Source: an uncultured Oscillospiraceae bacterium (GTDB taxonomy: Bacteria > Bacillota > Clostridia > Oscillospirales > Oscillospiraceae). From it: a stretch of DNA of 36,057 nucleotides. Below are positions 31,803 through 36,057 of the stretch, piece by piece. The notes below the pieces were generated by a model. The model ran no database searches. It worked only from the letters and a program-made list of their open reading frames with translations, and was not told the DNA's origin. The position numbers were made by a program, and so were the translations under genes. Numbering within the stretch: position 1 is the first letter of the stretch; each line of letters begins with the position of its first letter. Location: the NCBI GenBank assembly GCA_900763685.1, contig CAAFLF010000044.1, positions 1 through 36,057 on the forward strand. Reading direction: 5' to 3'.

Positions 31803-34403
31803 TCACTCCAGTTTCTTTTTCAGCTCGTAGAGGAGCTGCATGGCTTCCAGGGGCGTCAGCGCGTCGGGATGGGAGCGGCGCAGGGCGTCCAGGACTTCCT
31901 CCTCCCGGGCATTGCCCAGGGTCATCTGCTCCTGGGGGGCGCTCTCCCGCCGGGGGCGGTCGCTCTGGCTCTCCAGCTCGGTGAGGATGGTCCGGGCCCG
32001 CTTCAAAACCTTCTCCGGGATGCCCGCGAGCTTCGCCACCTCGATGCCGTAGCTCCGGTCCGCCCCGCCGGGGAGGATCTTCCGCAGGAAGATGATCTCG
32101 TCCCCCCTGGCCTTCACGGCGATGTTGAAGTTGGCGGTGCCGGGGAGCTTCCCTTCCAGCTCCGTGAGCTCGTGGTAGTGGGTGGCGAAGAGGGTCCGGG
32201 CCCCCAGGGTCTTGCGGTCGGCGCAGTACTCCAGCACCGCCTGGGCAAGGCTCTCCCCGTCAAAGGTGGAGGTGCCCCGGCCGATCTCATCCAGGATGAG
32301 AAGGCTCTGGGGGGTGGCCTCCCGCAGGATCTCCGAGACCTCGCTCATCTCCACCATGAAGGTGGAGCGGCCGCCGGAGAGGTCGTCGCTGGCGCCGATG
32401 CGGGTGAAGATCCGGTCAACTAAGCCGATCCGGGCGGCGGAGGCCGGGACGAAGGAGCCCATCTGGGCCAGGAGCACGATGAGGGCCACCTGGCGCATAT
32501 AGGTGGATTTGCCCGCCATGTTGGGCCCCGTGATGATGGCGACCCGGTTTTCCGCCGCGCCCATAAAGGTGTCGTTGGGGACGAAGAGGGCGTCCGGCAG
32601 CATCTGCTCCACCACCGGATGGCGGCCGCCGTGGATCTCGATGACCCCGGACTCGTCCACCTCCGGACGGCAGTAGCGGTTCCGGACGGCCACCTCCGCC
32701 AGGGAGCAGAGGGCGTCCAGCTCCGCCACGGCGGCGGCGCAGGACTGGATCCGCGGGGCCTGGGCGGCCACCTCCTGCCGGAGCGCCGTGAAGAGCTCGT
32801 ATTCCAGGGCGGCGGCCCGGTCCGAGGCGGTGAGGACGGTGTGTTCCAGTTCCTTCAGCTCCTGGGTGATGTAGCGCTCGCCGTTCACCAGGGTCTGCTT
32901 GCGGATGTAGTCCGCCGGGACCTGGTCCCGGAAGGCGTTGGAGACCTCGATGTAGTAGCCGAAGACCTTGTTGTAGCCCACCTTCAGGGTGCGGATGCCG
33001 GTCTTCTCCTTCTCCCGCTGCTCCAGCTCCGTGAGGAAGCCCTTGCCGCCGGAGAGGATGTCCCGGAGCTGGTCCAGCTCAGGGCTATAGCCGTCCCGGA
33101 TGAGGCCGCCCTCCCGGACGGAGAAGGGCGGCTCGTCGCAGAGGGTCTCGGTGATGCGGCCCGCCAGGTCCTCCAGGGGGTCGATGGCCTCCCGCAGCTC
33201 CGTGAGCCGCCGGTCGGAGAAGGCTGCCATCCGCTCCCGGATGCCCGGGAGCCGCTCCATGGCGGAGCGGAGGGCGGCCAGGTCCCGGCCTCCGGCGCTG
33301 CCGTAGACCGTCCGGCCCAGGATGCGCTCCATATCCCCGAAGCCCTGCAGGGCGGCCATCAGCTCGCCCCGGGCCACGGAATCCTTCGTGAGGCTCTCCA
33401 CCGCGGCGGAGCGCCGGGCAATGGCCGTGACGGAGCGCAATGGCCGCTCCAGCCAGGCGCGGAGCATCCGCCCGCCCATGGGGGTCTTGGTCTCGTCCAG
33501 CACCCAGAGGAGGCTCCCCCGCTTCTCCCGGCGCTGCAGGGTCTCCGTCAGCTCTAGGTTGCGGCGGGCGGTGAGGTCCAGCTCCAGGAAGACGCCCTGG
33601 GCGTAGTACTCGAGATCCCGGATGTAGCTGAGGTCCGCCTTCTGGGTCTCGTAGAGATAGCTGAGAAGGCCCCCCAGGCTCAGGGCCGCGGCGGGGTTGG
33701 CGGCGGGGAGCCTGCCCCAGCCCTCGTCGCCGAACTGGGCGCGGATGGCCTTCTCCGCCGCGGAGAGCCGGAAGCGGTGGTCGGCGTGCTCTACCCGGCA
33801 GGAAAAGCGCTGGCGGAGGGCCGTCAAAAGCTCCTCGCTCTCAAAGGCACCGTCATTCAAAATGGCCTCCACCGGGGAGAAGCGGCCCAGCTCGTTCACG
33901 ATCTGCCCGGCGCAGTCCTTGCCGGTGAAGGCGGTGAGGTGGGTCTTGCCGGTGGAGATGTCGCAGAAGCATACGCCGCCGGAGCTCTTATCCAGGTAGA
34001 TGCCGCAGAGGAAGTTGCTGGCCTTGTCCTGCAGGCACGCGGCGTCCGTCACCGTGCCGGGGGTCACCACCCGGATGACGTCCCGCTTGACGAGGCCCTT
34101 GGCCTTGGCGGGGTCCTCCGTCTGCTCGCAGATGGCCACCTTGTAGCCCCGGCTGATGAGCCGGGCGATGTAGGCGTCGCTCGCGTGGTAGGGGATGCCG
34201 CACATGGGGATCTGCTCCTCGGCGGGCTTCGCGTGCTTGCCGTGATCCCGGCTGGTGAGGGCCAGGTCCAGCTCCTTCGAGGCGATCTTCGCGTCGTCCG
34301 CGAACATCTCATAGAAGTCCCCCAGGCGGAAGAAGAGGATGGAGTCCGGGTTGTCCTTCTTGATCTCCAGATATTGCCGCATCATGGGAGTCAGCTCCGC
34401 CAA
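31803..34403 (-). CDS. mutS: DNA mismatch repair protein MutS
   Basis: Recognises mismatches and small loops. The 866-aa protein has the mismatch-contacting Phe-x-Glu in GDFYEMF (F30, E32), the connector and lever domains, and the ATPase with Walker A GPNMAGKST near 625, followed by the DEIGRGTSTFDG Walker B region and the helix-turn-helix end. The start is best placed at TTG 34403: GAGG lies 8 bases before it and the protein then begins (M)AELTPMMRQY, the family start. The GTG nine bases upstream sits inside that binding site. Second gene of the series, 65 bases after miaB. Confidence 0.96.
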   Translation of the reverse strand: MAELTPMMRQYLEIKKDNPDSILFFRLGDFYEMFADDAKIASKELDLALTSRDHGKHAKPAEEQIPMCGIPYHASDAYIARLISRGYKVAICEQTEDPAKAKGLVKRDVIRVVTPGTVTDAACLQDKASNFLCGIYLDKSSGGVCFCDISTGKTHLTAFTGKDCAGQIVNELGRFSPVEAILNDGAFESEELLTALRQRFSCRVEHADHRFRLSAAEKAIRAQFGDEGWGRLPAANPAAALSLGGLLSYLYETQKADLSYIRDLEYYAQGVFLELDLTARRNLELTETLQRREKRGSLLWVLDETKTPMGGRMLRAWLERPLRSVTAIARRSAAVESLTKDSVARGELMAALQGFGDMERILGRTVYGSAGGRDLAALRSAMERLPGIRERMAAFSDRRLTELREAIDPLEDLAGRITETLCDEPPFSVREGGLIRDGYSPELDQLRDILSGGKGFLTELEQREKEKTGIRTLKVGYNKVFGYYIEVSNAFRDQVPADYIRKQTLVNGERYITQELKELEHTVLTASDRAAALEYELFTALRQEVAAQAPRIQSCAAAVAELDALCSLAEVAVRNRYCRPEVDESGVIEIHGGRHPVVEQMLPDALFVPNDTFMGAAENRVAIITGPNMAGKSTYMRQVALIVLLAQMGSFVPASAARIGLVDRIFTRIGASDDLSGGRSTFMVEMSEVSEILREATPQSLLILDEIGRGTSTFDGESLAQAVLEYCADRKTLGARTLFATHYHELTELEGKLPGTANFNIAVKARGDEIIFLRKILPGGADRSYGIEVAKLAGIPEKVLKRARTILTELESQSDRPRRESAPQEQMTLGNAREEEVLDALRRSHPDALTPLEAMQLLYELKKKLE

Positions 34404-34468
34404 TGGGATCACCTCATTTTCATAGATTCATGGTTTCTGTCATCGCTGGGGAAATCGGAAAGCCTCTC

Positions 34469-35911
34469 TCAGCAGCTGCAGTGGGGCTTCGTCTCCTCCA
34501 CCTCGCCGTAGAGGGCCCAGGTGTTGCTGCCGGTGATCCTGGCCTGGACGAACTGGCCCATGAGGCTCTCGTCGCCCTTCAGGCGCACCAGGCGGTTGCC
34601 CTCGGTGCGGGAGGAGAGGGGGTAAGCGTCGTCGCCGCTCTTCCCGTCCACCAGGACCCGGAGGGTTTTGCCGATGTAGCCCGCGTGGATCTCGGCGCTC
34701 TTCGCGTTCTGGACGGCGAGAAGGCGGTCAAACCAGAGCTGCTTTTCCTCCTTGGCGGCAGGGTCCGGCATGGCGGCGGCCTTGGTGCCGGGGCGGGGGG
34801 AGTAGATGAAGGTGAAGAGGGCGTCAAAGCCCACCTCCTCCACGAGAGACACGGTGTCCATGGCCTCCGCCTCCGTCTCCCCGGGGAAGCCGATGATGAC
34901 GTCCGAGGTCAGGACGATGTCCGGCATCACGGATTTGGCGTAGTTGACGAGCTCCAGGTACTGGGCGCGGGTGTAGCGGCGGTTCATTTCCTTCAGCACC
35001 CGGTCGTTGCCGGACTGGAAGGGCAGGTGCAGCTGCCGGGCCACATGGCGGCTCTGTGCCATGGTGTCAAAGAGCTTCTTCGTGGCGTCCTTGGGGTGGC
35101 TGGACATGAAGCGGATGCGGTAATCCCCGGGGATGGCGTCGATGTCCCGGAGGAGGTCCGAGAAGTCGTAATCCTTCTCCAGGTCCTTGCCGTAGGAGTT
35201 CACGTTCTGGCCCAGGAGGGTGATGTCCTTATACCCCTCCGCCACCAGAGACCGGACCTCCTCGATGACGCAGTCCGGTTCCCGGCTGCGCTCCCGGCCC
35301 CGGACGTAGGGCACGATGCAGTAGGAGCAGAAGTTGTTGCAGCCGTACATGATGCTGACCCAGGCACGGATGCCGTCCTCCCGGACGATGGGCAGGCCCT
35401 CGGCGATGGAGCCGTGCTCCTCCGCCACGGAGAAGACCCGCTTCTGGCCCTGGTAGACCTGCCAGAGAAGCTCCGGGAAGCGCCACATGGACTGGGGCCC
35501 GAAGACCAGGTTCACGTAGGGGTAGGACTGCTTCACCCGTTTGCTGACCCGCTCCTCCTGGGCCATGCAGCCGCAGAGGCCTAAGATCATGGCGGGGTTC
35601 GCCCGCTTGGCGTGGCTCAATGCCCCCAGGTTGCCGAAGACCCGATCCTCCGCGTGCTCCCGCACGGCGCAGGTATTGAGGAGGGCCAGGTCGGCCTCCG
35701 CCGGGTCACTCACCAGGGTGAAGCCCATCTCCTCCAGCATGCCCATGAGCTGCTGGCCGTCCGCCACGTTCTGCTGGCAGCCGAAGGTGTCCACGCAGGC
35801 GGTGGGGTGGGCCTCCCGGGCCTCGTGCAGCGTGCGGATCTTTTGGGTAAACTCCCGCTGGCGGGCAATGTCCGCCGCCGGGATCAAAACGTCTTTCCGT
35901 TCCAAGGGCAT
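34469..35911 (-). CDS. miaB: tRNA-2-methylthio-N6-dimethylallyladenosine synthase
   Basis: Radical SAM methylthiotransferase that adds the 2-methylthio group to isopentenyl-A37 of tRNA, acting after MiaA. The 480-aa protein has the N-terminal UPF0004 domain with cluster cysteines C45, C81 and C115, the radical SAM motif CNNFCSYC (C191, C195, C198) and a C-terminal TRAM domain (about 405-470); it ends with CSC. GGGAGG is only 2 bases from the ATG at 35911 but 8 bases from a TTG at 35905, so the true start may be that TTG, giving 478 aa. First gene of the series, with a promoter at 35943-35971. Confidence 0.94.
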   Translation of the reverse strand: MPLERKDVLIPAADIARQREFTQKIRTLHEAREAHPTACVDTFGCQQNVADGQQLMGMLEEMGFTLVSDPAEADLALLNTCAVREHAEDRVFGNLGALSHAKRANPAMILGLCGCMAQEERVSKRVKQSYPYVNLVFGPQSMWRFPELLWQVYQGQKRVFSVAEEHGSIAEGLPIVREDGIRAWVSIMYGCNNFCSYCIVPYVRGRERSREPDCVIEEVRSLVAEGYKDITLLGQNVNSYGKDLEKDYDFSDLLRDIDAIPGDYRIRFMSSHPKDATKKLFDTMAQSRHVARQLHLPFQSGNDRVLKEMNRRYTRAQYLELVNYAKSVMPDIVLTSDVIIGFPGETEAEAMDTVSLVEEVGFDALFTFIYSPRPGTKAAAMPDPAAKEEKQLWFDRLLAVQNAKSAEIHAGYIGKTLRVLVDGKSGDDAYPLSSRTEGNRLVRLKGDESLMGQFVQARITGSNTWALYGEVEETKPHCSC

Positions 35912-35942
35912 ATCCTCCCAGTTTTGATACTTTAACTAATTT

Positions 35943-35971
35943 AGCATAGCACAAAAGGAGGAAAAGCGCAA
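35943..35971 (-). promoter_or_regulatory. Predicted promoter of the miaB-divIVA series
   Basis: On the minus strand TTGCGC (35971-35966), 17 bases, TATGCT (35948-35943) with TGTGC directly before it (extended -10). The -35 is embedded in a 9-bp inverted repeat (35962-35980). It lies about 30 bases before the miaB start. Confidence 0.55.
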
Positions 35972-36023
35972 TGCGCTTTTCCCCCGGAAACATTGGGTAA
36001 CGTGGAAAACTTGCCGCAACGGA

Positions 36024-36057
36024 AGAAAACCGAAGCGCCTGCCCCCGGGGCAGGCGC
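36024..36057 (-). terminator. Terminator of a minus-strand gene right of the window
   Basis: Eleven-base arms 36035-36045 and 36047-36057 pair perfectly with a single base between, so the tip must open. On the minus strand TTCGGTTTTCTT follows. It would end a gene lying beyond the right edge and separate it from the miaB promoter. Confidence 0.6.

Overview
The window looks like a chromosomal piece of a GC-rich, spore-forming Clostridia, most likely an Oscillospiraceae-type gut anaerobe. This is inferred from high GC coding sequence, strong AAAGGAG-type ribosome binding sites, the Firmicutes order of the nusA-infB operon, SpoIID, DivIVA/SepF, a DUF1540 protein and frequent TTG starts. No tRNA, rRNA, CRISPR array, insertion sequence or prophage was seen.

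Layout. (1) 1-822 has no convincing gene; it holds several stem-loops, a probable terminator for a + strand gene left of the window, and a G-rich stretch I cannot explain. (2) 823-9265, minus strand, is the conserved translation/transcription operon rimP-nusA-rnpM-ylxQ-infB-rbfA-nrnA-truB-ribF, with a promoter and an attenuator-like hairpin in front of rimP. (3) 9565-11937, minus, is a GntR/YtrA-type regulator with an ABC ATPase and permease, followed by a COG2426 small membrane protein; the promoter carries a large inverted repeat that is a candidate operator. (4) 12112-12918, minus, is a multi-spanning membrane protein of unknown function, divergent from (5) 13119-19125, plus, an envelope block: SpoIID, a secreted protein with a degenerate polysaccharide-deacetylase domain, an OmpR-type response regulator, its histidine kinase, and a membrane-anchored HtrA protease. 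(6) 19231-20243, minus, holds two half-size TauE/SafE (TSUP) proteins and a DUF1540 protein. (7) 20441-22240, plus, is oligoendopeptidase F, with a 19-bp bidirectional-looking terminator shared with (8) an XRE/TPR regulator (22315-23394, minus). (9) 23547-24422, minus, is a HAD phosphatase with its own terminator. (10) 24507-35911, minus, is a long close-packed series, in transcription order miaB-mutS-CPBP protease-mutL-miaA-hfq-HlyD-like-yggS-sepF-divIVA, ending in a good terminator.

How the parts fit: region 2 makes and matures the translation apparatus; region 5 senses and remodels the envelope; region 10 joins tRNA modification and mismatch repair to Hfq and to a cell-division group (SepF, DivIVA). 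The most interesting non-coding signals are a hairpin that buries the hfq ribosome binding site behind an A-rich loop, the rimP leader hairpin, and the GntR operator. The most interesting proteins are the deacetylase-like protein that has lost its catalytic motifs and the L7Ae-family protein with a long basic Pro/Gly tail. I did not find a clearly new multi-gene defence or mobile system.
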